From: Catonia carolina
Taxonomy: Eukaryota; Arthropoda; Insecta; Hemiptera; Achilidae
Length of the DNA stretch: 64,000 bases
Assembly: GCA_035578175.1 (NCBI GenBank)
Contig: JAQMRL010000014.1
Location: forward strand, 11,322,274 to 11,386,273
Direction: 5' to 3'
Shown here: positions 33,901-42,102 of the stretch, in pieces
How the letters are laid out: every line of letters begins with the position of its first letter
How positions within the stretch are numbered: position 1 is the stretch's first letter
Made by a program: the position numbers and the translations under genes
Notes under the pieces: model-generated
What the model saw: only the letters and a program-made list of their open reading frames with translations
Databases searched by the model: none
Told to the model about the DNA's origin: nothing

Positions 33901-36139
33901 ATTAATTAAACAAATTATTCCTGAATTTATTTCAGTTGTGGAGGTCGCTTCTATGTAAAAGTGCTCCGCGCGAGGCAAGCGCTTATAGGTTGTAAACGAA
34001 AGTTTTACACTAGTTGGCGCGTATCTACCACTCCGCCGGACAATTATCTTGCACTACGTTCTATCACAAAAATATCTACATCCAGCTAATAAACATTATC
34101 CTTTAGGCGTTTTCAATTATACCGTTCAGATTACTTGTAATTATTGTAGTTTTATAAAGACTCCTTAATTTATTATTTTAGCCATTACATTTAACAAAAC
34201 AATTTTTTCTACTTTTTAATGTTTACCGCTTTTATGTTTCAAAAACTCAACACATTCTCCACTATCACGCATTTCAGTCTACGAAGAAAATCGAAACGAA
34301 ACGATACAATACAAAAGATAACTGGTGAAACTAAAAACGAGTAAACACGGGCAAGTGCAAACAGTTGTATTAAACTAGTAACAGACATTAATTATTTTAA
34401 TGATATGAAATAAATAATCTGAAATGATAAACAGCGAATCACTGGAATTGTTTACTCTCCTGTTATAATTCAAGCGCATTAGTCTTATATTACTTGTGAT
34501 CAAAAATAAAACAAAACTGCGTCAATAATAAAAACCTACAAATCATAATAGTAAATAATGTAACGAAAAATAACAATGTTACAGTAACAATAGTGTAATT
34601 TTAATTATTACGGTAATGGTAAACTAATGTTCGGTTTATAAAACATTTTCTAACAAATGAATTGAACGTGTTTATATTAAGCTTAGAGCGAATTAGGTTG
34701 TATGGAATTTTTTTTTTTTTGATCATGCTGTGCGTATTTTTAATTAATACGCATGCTCACTTGTATTGCTAGTTGCCTACGTCGGAGTAGCCTACTCGTA
34801 GCGTAGACAGACCTGATTAATTATAATAAATTAATATAATTAAGGAATAATTTAAGCAACTTTGTTATTTGTAAATAATTTTCTCGGTAAAATATCAACC
34901 TGTAAATGCTTCCACATATTATATTTCAAAGTTAAAAACTTCCAGAAACAATATTTTAGTGAAAAGTAAAACTTTTACTTTCTCTTGCCCAGTATAAAAG
35001 CCGTAATTGTAGGAATACACGCTTTCAGACCCCATGAACCAAAAAAAAAATGTTTTTAGCTATTGTGTGTGAACAAATTATTTGAAGAACGGAATATTGT
35101 ACGCAGTTGAAATTTGGAACTTAAATTAGGTACAACTAGAAAACCCGACGCAGATATTTTCATCAAAATTGGTCAATCAGAAGTAGCGCTTCATTCGTGC
35201 AGTTTTAATTCTTTTGCAATTTTCTCTGAAACGCCTCCAACATTTTTTTTAAAAATCGCCGCATTTCCGACATTTTTTTATACTCTACAAAATAGGGTAA
35301 GAGCTGCTGAGATTTTTGGGGAGGTTGTGTTTTCGTAGTAAAAAATAAAAAACCATTTTCATCAAAATCAGTCAACCGGATATAGTAGTAGTTTATTCGT
35401 ATAATTTTCACTTTTTTACGATTTTCTTAAAAACATTTCCTACGAATTTTTTTTTAAATCGCCTCATTTACTAAATTTTTAATTCTCTACAAGATAGGGT
35501 AGGCGCATGTCTGCTGAAATTCTCGGAGAGGCTGTTTTGTCGTAAAAAAATTGTTTTTTTTAAGATTGCGGCTTTCATATGGGTTTTAGCACAAAAATGT
35601 AATTATATAATAAAAGTTGTAGGGAATTTAAAATCCAGCAACATTAATATCAAAAACTTTTTTTGTATAACGCTTTGTTGAGCGATAATTAGCGATTTTC
35701 TGGTTTTTTTTAAATCAAAATCTGTAAAACAAATCGATTTTTTAAAATTGTAGCTCTAATATGCACTTTACGACAAAAGTGTAGGAAATTAAAAGATCTA
35801 CAACTTTTATTTTGACCATTTTTCTCTACAGAGCCTAGTTCAGCGTAAAAGAGTAATTTTCCGTATTTTTAAGCAAAACTAAGGTTGATTATCATTTTTC
35901 GTTTTTCACTCATGATTAAAATAAGGTTATGTTTTTTGTTTATTTCAAATGTTTTATTACTAATGTTAGGTTATATCGTTAATTATTTGCATTGGCAAGA
36001 GAAAGTCGTGTGAGTGTTTCACACCAATTTTTTCGTTATAAATTGACTAATTTTATTTTGAATTTTTGTTTCTTAGATTCTGAGTGCAGCATACTCCTAC
36101 TTCAACTTACTGCAATCATTTAAAACCAAAAATAATTAA
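15826..36139 (+). CDS. Insect odorant receptor (7tm_6), five-exon gene, exon 1 frameshifted
   Basis: Spliced gene with exons 15826-16638, 19253-19352, 22472-22573, 27061-27213 and 36077-36139. Every intron starts GT and ends AG, and the phases run 2, 0, 0, 0. Total is about 409 residues plus stop, typical of insect odorant receptors, which are 7-TM ligand-gated channel subunits that pair with Orco in sensory neuron membranes. Seen in the translation: TM1 and TM2 after a short N-terminus, TM3 near the end of the first open stretch, then PYEYYF before TM4, the exon-3 motif SSFGQTLYNK in the TM6-7 region, the exon-4 pattern FRKTIYFMM, and a final AAYSYFNLLQS typical of the receptor C-terminus. 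Exon 1 has one surplus base in the A-run near 16308, so it is either a pseudogene or an assembly error. All introns are loaded with transposons. Which receptor subfamily and which ligand cannot be told. Confidence 0.9.
17815..17965 (+). repeat. Retroposon or Helitron-like 3' end
   Basis: Has GAGTAGTTTCTGAGATTACC, then ACAAACAAACAAACAGACG, then ATATTAGTATAGATATAGAT. This series is a familiar 3' end of dispersed elements in arthropods. The class (Helitron or Proto2/RTE-like LINE) cannot be fixed from sequence alone. Confidence 0.4.
18425..19070 (-). mobile_element. HINE-like repeat with long (CA)(CG) tract
   Basis: Minus orientation, missing the 3' hairpin end. Complete ACTTTCTCTTGCC end at 19058-19070. 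The internal microsatellite is (CA)n-(CG)n-(CACG)n at 18890-18942, an alternating purine-pyrimidine run. Confidence 0.8.
19105..19190 (+). mobile_element. SINE family S1 tail fragment
   Basis: GTATGCATTAGCAGAAATTGC followed by AGACGTAAAACCAAAAAAAG matches the tail of the 48731-48855 SINE (CTGCATTAGCAGTAATTGC, GGACGTTAAACC). 5' truncated. Confidence 0.5.
19253..19352 (+). CDS. Odorant receptor exon 2
   Basis: A 100-bp exon between acceptor TTTTTGCCTTTCAG and donor GAA|GTAAGT. Entered in phase 2 from exon 1, it reads RNLALLNKTLATSMTF and ends LYCFVE with no stop, leaving phase 0. It encodes the cytoplasmic loop after TM5 and the start of TM6 expected at this place in the receptor. It is too short to be found as a stand-alone open frame. 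A LINE copy begins about 30 bp downstream in intron 2. Confidence 0.87.
19385..20193 (-). pseudogene. RTE-like LINE reverse transcriptase C-terminal copy with TSD
   Basis: Minus-strand frame reads SKIVIDNKVLEQVSQF, TYLGCDISY, LYGSESWVTS, AEMRFLRRTKGCDRRDHIR and GRPRKRWQ, the classic end of RTE-type LINE proteins. Flanked by 13-bp direct repeats ACTGATAAACTTC at 19372-19384 and 20194-20206. 5' truncated, with a (GAA)n-type tail. An 81-bp second insertion interrupts it at 20073-20153, and the N-terminal 20 or so residues of the 19568-20161 frame are read from that insertion. Confidence 0.82.
20073..20153 (-). mobile_element. 81-bp nested LINE 3' fragment with 18-bp TSD
   Basis: A second copy of the LINE's own 3' coding end (compare 19551-19627), inserted inside the LINE body. 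Flanking direct repeats TCTATCACAATTTTAGAT at 20055-20072 and 20154-20171 are perfect. The host frame (KYPIR before, DNKVLEQ after) is continuous if the insertion is ignored. Confidence 0.8.
20230..21038 (-). mobile_element. Pogo/Jerky-like DNA transposon, degenerate, 809 bp
   Basis: Terminal inverted repeats CAGTATAGTCGCGGTAATCC and its near-inverse GGATTACCGCAACCATACTG, flanked by TA on both sides (20228-20229, 21039-21040). A minus-strand relic near 20490-20620 reads DQVFNEVGIVLENVPRKNL, which recalls the NADETGLFW-x-x-LP stretch of Jerky/Tigger transposases. No intact frame. Confidence 0.7.
21350..21510 (-). repeat. Family D retroposon fragment
   Basis: Matches inverse family D: AGTATGCTTATCAGCATG, then CACCCTGCAAATGACACCTTC, then ATTTCATTACTCCCAGAGG. 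Truncated at both ends. Confidence 0.5.
21621..22282 (+). mobile_element. Diverged third copy of the LTR-like element
   Basis: Reverse-orientation relative of 27314-27917, in receptor intron 2. It starts TGTATCACAGCCACCC, has CTATATAAAGAGCGC near 21808 and AAAATAAAAGG near 22240, and ends near CGCCATCCTGTGA. The 159-codon open frame at 21709-22188 is Arg/Pro-rich and matches no family I know. It follows from GC-rich sequence and is probably not a gene. Confidence 0.65.
22472..22573 (+). CDS. Odorant receptor exon 3 (TM6 region)
   Basis: A 102-bp phase 0-0 exon between acceptor TTTAAATTTTCAG and donor AAG|GTATGAG. It encodes TPRILIKIKYF, then a hydrophobic stretch, then SSFGQTLYNK. The F-G-Q-x-L arrangement matches the conserved YCxxGQxL-type motif of the insect receptor C-terminal half. 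Confidence 0.88.
22930..23621 (-). mobile_element. Pogo/Tigger-like deletion derivative, copy T1
   Basis: Terminal repeats CAGTAATCCCTCGGTATCC and, at the right, GGATAACCGAAACCCGCTGA...GATTACTG. TA on the left, AA on the right. It keeps a minus-strand C-terminal transposase-like fragment: ADHVLETDPVMER, FKRGLQEL, EEVHKEFEKKKQ. Other copies at 25339 and 51675. Confidence 0.75.
23759..23890 (-). mobile_element. tRNA-derived SINE, 3' part
   Basis: On the minus strand: GTCCCGAGTTCGATTCCCGG (box B), then the body and a poly(A) tail seen as a T-run at 23759-23772. Box A is not clear. Confidence 0.55.
24313..25338 (+). repeat. Tandem repeat, about 2.5 units of 393-419 bp
   Basis: TTGGTTATAC recurs at 24316, 24709 and 25128. 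Each unit carries GATGGTACCGCCCATTTTGT, a CGGTGGGT-x-x-TACTA stretch, GATGGCCTCTCGGT and TAGATCCGTTTCGGTAGGTC. The third unit is cut by the pogo-like element at 25339. Satellite-like; no coding potential. Confidence 0.85.
25339..26007 (+). mobile_element. Pogo/Tigger-like derivative, copy T2, right end lost
   Basis: Left terminal repeat CAGTAATCCCTTGGTATC after TA. The frame runs from MATAAMSQARFPSTVRS through SYIRTILCLFGG, then, after a frameshift near 25790, LADHVLEMDPVMER to AAITNYFKAT. The right end is replaced at about 26007 by HINE-like sequence. Confidence 0.72.
26007..27050 (+). mobile_element. HINE-like repeat split by a LINE, ending 10 bp before exon 4
   Basis: Left part 26007-26537 (CACGTTTTTGCGATTTTC to GATTTTCATTTTG), then an RTE-like LINE end, then GTGTTTCACACCAGATTTTT up to 27050. 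The acceptor AG of receptor exon 4 is at 27060. Confidence 0.75.
26532..27028 (+). pseudogene. RTE-like LINE reverse transcriptase C-terminus, frameshifted
   Basis: Reads LLKCYVFPILLYEVEAWTL, FEIWTYRRILRMPWTDRV, EVLRRMGE, then in the next frame LTYLGHIMREPKYE, GKIVGKRSVGRRRISWL, DKVRLTMMVANLRNGEGT and stop, followed by a GAA-rich tail. Close to the standard arthropod RTE protein end. A single frameshift lies near 26745-26812; otherwise well preserved, so fairly young. Confidence 0.8.
27061..27213 (+). CDS. Odorant receptor exon 4
   Basis: A 153-bp phase 0-0 exon between acceptor TTTTTTTATTTTCAG and donor AAG|GTACGT. It reads GENLRFALYDCPWLDS, then FRKTIYFMMICAKE, then PFGLYSVDFNNFSK. The spacing A-x-Y-x-x-x-W, R-K-x-I and the closing F-G-L-Y-S-V are the family's C-terminal signature. 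The acceptor's pyrimidine tract overlaps the terminal T-run of a HINE-like repeat ending at about 27050. Confidence 0.92.
27314..27917 (-). mobile_element. LTR-like element (putative solo LTR), 604 bp
   Basis: Begins TGTCACCGG and ends CGGTGACA, flanked by a 4-bp direct repeat GTTT at 27310-27313 and 27918-27921. On the minus strand it carries a TATATAAAG box mid-element and an A-rich region near its 3' end, as an LTR would. Empty versions of the target occur in opposite orientation near 3358-3428 and 33143-33213, which supports the ends. Short inverted termini, TG/CA ends and a 4-5-bp TSD fit a solo LTR. A DNA element is not excluded. Confidence 0.72.
28055..30287. mobile_element. 2233-bp insertion unique to copy 2, LTR-type ends
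   Basis: Copy 1 reads straight through GCTGATTAAGATAAAT near 570. Copy 2 is interrupted after GATTAAG by sequence starting TGTTACCCC and ending GACGTTACA, then TAAG again (28051-28054 and 30288-30291). TG...CA ends with a 4-bp TSD point to an LTR-class element, perhaps a long solo LTR or a non-autonomous element. No protein domain is visible. An AT-repeat stretch fills about 28490-28700. Confidence 0.75.
30292..31035. other. AT-rich interior of duplicated element, copy 2
   Basis: Matches 574-1330 of copy 1. A 62-codon frame (30488-30676) is open here, but copy 1 has TAG at 841-843. Nothing recognised, and probably not a gene. Confidence 0.4.
31186..31260 (+). other. Degenerate tRNA-like sequence, copy 2
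   Basis: Duplicate of the tRNA-like stretch near 1468, with unchanged box A and box B elements. Confidence 0.35.
33257..33652 (+). mobile_element. About 396-bp retroposon (family D), copy 2
   Basis: Duplicated counterpart of 3472-3867. Here both flanking repeats are identical, AATCCGTCTGTT at 33245-33256 and 33653-33664, so copy 2 keeps the original target duplication and copy 1 gained a C-to-T change. Confidence 0.78.
34976..36033 (+). mobile_element. HINE-like repeat, near complete, copy 2
   Basis: Duplicate of 5186-6253, ending 43 bp before receptor exon 5. It differs by short homopolymer length changes and a few substitutions. Confidence 0.8.
36077..36139 (+). CDS. Odorant receptor exon 5 (C-terminus)
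   Basis: A 63-bp terminal exon after acceptor TTTTTGTTTCTTAG. It reads ILSAAYSYFNLLQSFKTKNN and then TAA, the usual insect receptor C-terminus (A-Y-S-Y/F-x-x-L-L). It lies about 8.9 kb from exon 4, but the phase fits exactly. It sits in duplication copy 2, and an identical exon is at 6297-6359. Confidence 0.88.
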   Translation: MLSAAYSYFNLLQSFKTKNN

Positions 36140-36237
36140 CATAATACGATGTACGTGAGGGAAACTATTCAAAAATTCTACATACTTCTAATTAGCAATT
36201 CTAAACTTTAATTACGGTAATTTTTTTAGTAACTTAA

Positions 36238-36243
36238 AATAAA
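36238..36243 (+). promoter_or_regulatory. Putative polyadenylation signal AATAAA
   Basis: AATAAA lies 98 bp after the receptor stop codon, in the correct orientation. The region is AT-rich, so a chance hit is likely enough that confidence is modest. Confidence 0.35.
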
Positions 36244-36459
36244 AATTTTGTAGTAACTAAGTAACTTAAAATGTATTAGACAGCAAAAATGTTAACTTTG
36301 CAACTTAGTGATAAATAGGATGATGAAACCAAAAAATCCAGATAAGAATACAAATTTAAAATATCCAATTTAACTTTATTTTATTCCGTGAGATTCTTGC
36401 TCAACTCAATTTTCAACAAGTAACTTAATTAAAAATCAATTTCAAAAGTCTTTATTAAA

Positions 36460-36770
36460 TTTTACTACACAATCATATATGGAAGCGAGGCATGGTTACT
36501 TGCAAATAGAAAACGAAATCAAAGATGCAGAAATGAAAATTCTTCGGGCAGTGAAGGGCTGCACTCTTGAAATTTCAAAACAAGAAATGACTTTATAAGA
36601 CAAGAGTCACAAATATTTAGCCTGGAGAAAAAGATCAATGAGTAGCCTACAGAACACTCTGGAAATCACGAAGGGAAGCCTAAATTGGCAATAAATTATA
36701 AACCGAATGGTCGAAGGTGTGTTGGTCGTCCAAGGGGAAGGTGGTTTCCAAAACAGTCAGTACTACCGAA
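36460..36770 (+). pseudogene. RTE-like LINE remnant, copy 2
   Basis: Duplicate of 6680-6990, with the same stops and frameshifts and the same polypurine tail. Confidence 0.65.
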
Positions 36771-37336
36771 GAAGAAAAGGCAGAAGAAGAACAACAACAA
36801 AAAAAGAAAATGAAGAAGAGGAGAAAGAGGAGAAGGAAGAAAAAGGGTAGAAGAAGAAGAAGAAGAAGAAGAGGTGGAGGAGGAGAAAGACAAGAAGAAG
36901 ATGAGGAGATGAGGAGGAGGAGTAGAAACAGAAGAGAAGAAAGAGGGAGATAGGAGAGAAGGCGAGGGGAGAGGAGGAATAGGGAAGGGTAGAAGAGGAG
37001 GAGGAGGGAAGAGGAGATGAGAGGAGAGGGGAGGAGGAGTACAAGAAGAAGAGGAGGAGAAAAAGAGAAGGAGGAGGAGGAGAAAAGAAGAGGAGAAGAA
37101 AAAGAAGAGAAGGCAGAGGAGAAGGGGAGAAAAAGGAGAAGATGAGAGGAAGATGAGGAGGAGAAAAGGAGGAGGCGAAGAAGAAAAATTATAGAAGGAG
37201 GAGGAGGAGATGGAGGAGAACAGTAGGAGAAGAGGAGAAGGAGTAGAAAGAGGAGGCGAAGTAGAAAGATTGGAGGAGGCGGAAAGTAGGTGGAGGGGCG
37301 GTGTGGAGAGGGGAGGGGTGAGGGAGAAGAAGGCTT
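36762..37336 (+). repeat. Polypurine (GAA/GGA)n tract, about 575 bp, copy 2
   Basis: Counterpart of 6982-7556. No length change is apparent between the copies, which is surprising for a simple repeat and suggests a recent duplication or conversion. Confidence 0.9.
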
Positions 37337-37979
37337 TACAATCATAGAAACTGATATCATAGTCAATTCAATTCAATTTTAAATTTATTTAAATATTCCA
37401 AAGACGTTCAGTTAAGGTAATCTGTAGATTCAATATATCATTTAGTATTTATCAGATTATTGTCACCAATGAATTCATTGAAGTAAATAAAATTCAAATT
37501 AATTGTAATTCGTATTCTAAATTTAGTTATTCATTTGTTTAATAAACGTTTGTCATTTTGTATACCTGTAGTTTATTTCTTAACTAGATTTAGTGTCTAA
37601 AGTAATTTGCGATATGAAATTTTACACAAGATTACATTAAAAAATAAATTCTTCAAACATGTCTCGGTATATGTTTACAATATGTTTCACAGTAAGAATG
37701 GAACTGCGAAAAGAGCTTCCAGAAACATCTAAAATCGGCTTACTTCATTCACCACAGGGTCTGGGGCTCTGTAATGAAATTCATTACTCACACAGGAGAT
37801 AACTCTAACTACTGTCTTTTACACCTCTACCTCTTCTGTTCTTAAATACTTCTGTCATATAATTACCTGATTATGTGACAAAAAACAGAACTACTTTTTG
37901 TAGCCCTGGAAGGAATTTAAGTGTAAATCGATCGAGTGTAAATAATAATTTAACACTCCGCCTACATGTTATGGGCAAA

Positions 37980-39270
37980 TCTGGTGTGAAACACTCACAT
38001 GACTTTCTCTTACCAATGAAAATAATGAACACTATAACCTAACATTAGTAATAAAACATTAAAAATAAACAAAAAACTAACCTCAAATAACATAAGCTAA
38101 TTTTAATCATAAGTTAAAAACGCAAAATGAAAATTAACCTCAGTTTGGCCTAAAAATATGGAAAATCACTCTTTCATGCTAAACTAGGCTCTGTAGAGAA
38201 AAATGCGCAAAATAAAAGTTGTAGATCTTTTAAGTTCTATTAATTTTGAATCACATTTTACGACAAAAGTGTATATTGTCTAAAGTGTATATTACACACT
38301 TTTGTCATAAAATGCATACTAAGGCTACAATTTAAAAAAATCTGATGTGAAACACACACAACTTTCTCTTGCCAATGCAAATAATTAACAATTAATGGTG
38401 GATAGTCCCCAACAATATAGTTTAAAAAGAAAATGAGCCGATATTGGACACAATGAGGAAGAGGAGAGTCGCTTTCTTTGGCCACCTTAGCAGACTGCCT
38501 GACTTAAGACTCATTAAATAGCTCCTTGACTACCAAATGAAGAATATGATCCAAAACAAATGGATACAGGAAGTCATGTCAGACATGGGGAACTTGAATA
38601 TAAATGAAGAAATGATCCAGAGACGGAAGAGAAGACCATCCTAAGGGAAAAGAGGATAACCCAACTGCCTTTCAGAGAGAGAAGACAGCCGAATGCAGCT
38701 GTAGCAGAGAGATTGAGAGCCACCAGGTCAAGGAATATGAAATTGATGTGGGAACGAAGAAAACAACAGTGTGGTGCCACAACTAACTCCTCAAGGAACG
38801 CATGTCCATGAGTGACTTGAGTGCTCCAATTGGGGCGTAAATAAAAAAAAAAAAAAACATTAGAATTAAACAAAAAAAAACTATCCTCAATAACATAATC
38901 TAATTTTAATCATGAGTGAAAGACGCAAAATGAAAATCAACCTGTTTGGGTTCAAAATACGGAAAATCACTCTTTCACGCTAAACTAGGCTCTGTAGAGA
39001 AAAATATCTTGAAATCAAAGTTGTAGATCATTTAACTTCCTTTAAATTTAATTATATACACTTTTGTCGTAAAATGCATGATAAGGCTGAAATCTTTAAA
39101 AAAAATCGATTTGTACACGTTTTTGTGAGAAAAAAAGAAAATCGCTAATTACCGCTAAACTAAGCGTTATACAAAAAAATTTATTGTAATAAAAGTTGTA
39201 GGTTTTGAAATTCTCTAAAACTTTCGTCGTATACATTTTAGGGCTAAAATGCATATTTATATAGCTATGG
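37980..39270 (-). mobile_element. Two HINE-like fragments, copy 2
   Basis: Counterpart of 8202-9485, with the same LINE insertion and the same missing end. Confidence 0.7.
38420..38840 (+). pseudogene. LINE reverse transcriptase C-terminal fragment, copy 2
   Basis: Counterpart of 8640-9063. It keeps CAA where copy 1 has TAA, but has lost one base near 38627 (AGACGGAAGAG against AGACGAGAAGAG) and has TAG at 38519-38521, so it is broken in other places. Confidence 0.6.
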
Positions 39271-39331
39271 GGAAATAGGTAGTGTTTATATCGAATAAAA
39301 TTAAAATAAAATGAAGTTGTAATAATTTTTT

Positions 39332-40282
39332 ACTTTCTCTTGCCTATATGAATATATAGGAAGGAAAGTATTGTTTTCATGTCGATTTTTCGAAATCGAG
39401 TTTTCACCGGATCTATACGTTTTCAGACCCCCTGAACCCAAAAAACATGTTTTTAGCGATTGGTCTGTGTGTGAATGTGTGTGTGTGTGTGTGTGTGTAT
39501 ACAAAATATCTCAAGAACGGAGCATTGTACGAACTTGAAACTTGAAACTTAAGTTCATACTACTACCGGACCCGACACGAACATTTTCATCAAAATCGGT
39601 CAACCGGAAGTAGTAGTTTATTCGTTTAATTTTTCACTTTTTTGTGGTTTTTTAAAAAACTGGTCCTACGATTTTTTTTAAAATCGCATTATTTACTCAG
39701 TTTTTTATTCTCTACAAGATAGGGTAGGCGCCATGTTTGCTGAAATTCTTGGTGAGGGTGTTTTTACGTAAAATAAGTGTTTTTTTTTTAGATTACGGCT
39801 TTATTATGTATTATAGCGCAAAAATTTATATAATAAAAAATGTAGCGAATTTAAAAACCTACAACTTTTATTTCAGACATGTTTTTGTATAACCCTTAGT
39901 TTAGCGGTAATTAGCGTTTTTCTGTTTTTTTCTCACGAAAACGTGTGAAAAATCGATTTTCTTAAGATTTCGGCTTCAGTACGCATTTAACGACAAAAGT
40001 GTATATAATAAAATTTATAGAATATAAAAATGTCTACAACTTTTTTTAGGAGAATTTTTCTCTACAGAGCTTAGTTTAGCGTGAAAGTGAGATTTTCCGT
40101 TTTCTTAAGCCAAACTGAGTACGATTTTCATTTTGCGTCATTCACTCATGATTAAAATAAAGTTATGTTTTTGAGGTTAGTGTTTTGTTCATTTCTAATA
40201 TTTTATTAATAATGTTACGTTTATTATTAATTATTTGCATTGGCAAGAGAAAGTTGTATGAGTGTTTCACTCCAGATTTTTT
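39332..40282 (+). mobile_element. HINE-like repeat, complete reference copy
   Basis: ACTTTCTCTTGCC at 39332-39344 is the exact inverse of GGCAAGAGAAAGT at 40242-40254. The left end holds hairpin CCTATATGAATATATAGG. A (GT)n tract is near 39465-39500. Two internal units (about 39790 and 39963 starts) share the TATGCATTTTA-type core. The right end is GAGTGTTTCACTCCAG plus a T-run. About 950 bp. Confidence 0.85.
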
Positions 40283-41590
40283 AAGAGGTGAATTCGTTAG
40301 AAAAAATGAAAGTAACCTATAGTTTGTACTCTAATTGTAGCTTTACGGAGTTATAATAACTACAACCAACCTACAATACTATTCATTCACAGAACCTATT
40401 TCATACTATGTTTAACTTTCACTCGTTGCATTACTGTTATTCTATCAATAAATAGATAAAGGTATTTTTGCTATGAACAAGGGAAATTTTTCATTATTTT
40501 GTTGGTAACACTGTTAAAATTATTAGATTCATTGAAAAGTAACACTATTATTTTTTTTTAACGTCGCATCAACTGCTGTGGTCATTAGCGACCACGTTGG
40601 GGTGTAACTGTGTGTAATGAGGATGAAATGATTTTTTGTAACGTATGAAAATATGCCGTCCCTGAGTGGGATTCGAACCCAGGACCGCATGATGAGAGGC
40701 GAGCACGTTACCAACTGCGCCAATGCGGCCGGCACTATTATTTTATTACTAGCTAAAGAGTCCGTTCTTCGAACGGTGTCCTTGGTGCCGTGGACGGTCG
40801 GTTGGAGTACCGTGTTCGATCCCTGTCACGTCTGATATTCTTTAACTATTCATTGTTATCTACCTCCTTCCAATGTCAGCATTATTATTTATGAAAAAAA
40901 AATAGTTGAACGTTAAATAAAAGCAAGATCTTGGTGTTTTAAAATTAAGATATGCAGCGCTTTATTATTTTCATAATAAATAAAAGGTAAATCACAAAAG
41001 TTTTACCACGATGGTAACCACTAGTAAGACGACTGATTCATTTTTGACAATTTGACTGAGAAAAGGTGTATAGGGTAGGCCTACTGGTGGAATAAGTAGG
41101 TAGGTAACTGACTGAATGAATACGGGTTTTACCGGCGCGTAGGCCTGTATTTATTATTGTAATAATATTCTTCTAAAAATTTTGGTTTTTTTTTTTAATT
41201 GGTAATATTTTCTTTATTATGCATAAAAATGAAAAACTTTATATAGTCAAACTTATTTGTCTACACGTTTCATAATTTCGATTATATAACTTTTTTTTAA
41301 ATTGACTTTTAACGGAGATATTCGTAGTTTCTTGTTTACCCCTCCCTTTGAACTCCCCCATTCCTTTGTGATATTAAACAAATTTATAGCCTATTTTCAT
41401 TTCGATTATGTCCAGAACCTAAATACCGAAATTTATTGAATTTGGTTCAGCAGTTCTTGCGTGATGCCGTTATGTACAAACAGACAAAAATTCAGCTGAA
41501 CTTATTTCCGGTGTTTACGTGGTACATCTTGCGTAGACACAAAATTTGGGGCATTTTGAAAAATTGGACAGACAAAATCACAATTTTATT
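40283..41590. other. Intergenic, mostly unrecognised, with SINE at 40555
   Basis: Besides the SINE there is a possible second tRNA-like stretch near 40780-40835 (GTGTTCGATCCC box B). Near 41400-41510 a non-coding stretch (TTCAGCAGTTCTTGCGTGATG) recalls retroposon 3' ends. No gene seen. Confidence 0.35.
40555..40732 (-). mobile_element. tRNA-derived SINE (family S1), 178 bp, with TSD
   Basis: Minus strand: box A TGGCGCAGTTGGTAAC, box B GGTTCGAATCCC, body ATATTTTCATACGTTAC, tail GATGCGACGTTAAAAAA. Perfect 12-bp target duplication CACTATTATTTT at 40543-40554 and 40733-40744. Confidence 0.9.
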
Positions 41591-41592
41591 TA

Positions 41593-41675
41593 TATACGAT
41601 GTGTGGCTATTAAATAACGAGACTGACGTAATAAATTTTATTTTTATTTTATACATAATCACTTATTATATATGT
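41593..41675 (+). mobile_element. Mariner terminal fragment
   Basis: TACGATGTGTGGCTATTAAA and TAACGAGACTGACG match the left terminus of the mariner copy at 43793. No transposase follows. Confidence 0.6.
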
Positions 41676-41690
41676 TATAAAAATGCCATA

Positions 41691-41735
41691 AAACAATACT
41701 TTCCTTCCTACATATTCATACAGGCAAGAGAAAGT
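41691..41735 (-). mobile_element. HINE-like terminal fragment
   Basis: Only the hairpin end TTCCTACATATTCATACAGG and CAAGAGAAAGT remain. Confidence 0.55.
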
Positions 41736-42102
41736 AAAAACCGTTTAAAAATCAGTTTTTAGTAAAAAAGATTCGTACGTTTAAGATACTTTAAATGGTA
41801 CACTGAATAAAATTGACAATGAAGTAATACTTTTGAAACACCCTGTTATGTAGAATAAATCTTAAGTTCAAGTTATTACATATTCATTATTAAATACCGT
41901 ACGTAATTATTTTAATGAAAACATGATCGTAAAAGATTGTAGGCACCAGTTCTACATTATACATAATATTTTGATTACGTCATATTTTAGGTTAGTTACT
42001 AATTATTATTGGTACGGATGTGGTGGTATTATTAAATTTATTAGAGGGGGGTTGTGAATCCCAATCTCTGTAATGGTAACATAATGTACCTTTTCTCAAA
42101 AA

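Larger units (their letters stand above)
27479..39384 (+). repeat. Segmental duplication, copy 2
   Basis: Direct counterpart of 1-9601. It is longer by a 2233-bp insertion at 28055-30287 plus a 4-bp target duplication, and by a roughly 70-bp stretch near 31342-31415. It holds receptor exon 5 and part of intron 4. The offset of about 29.78 kb implies a tandem unit of that size. Confidence 0.95.
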
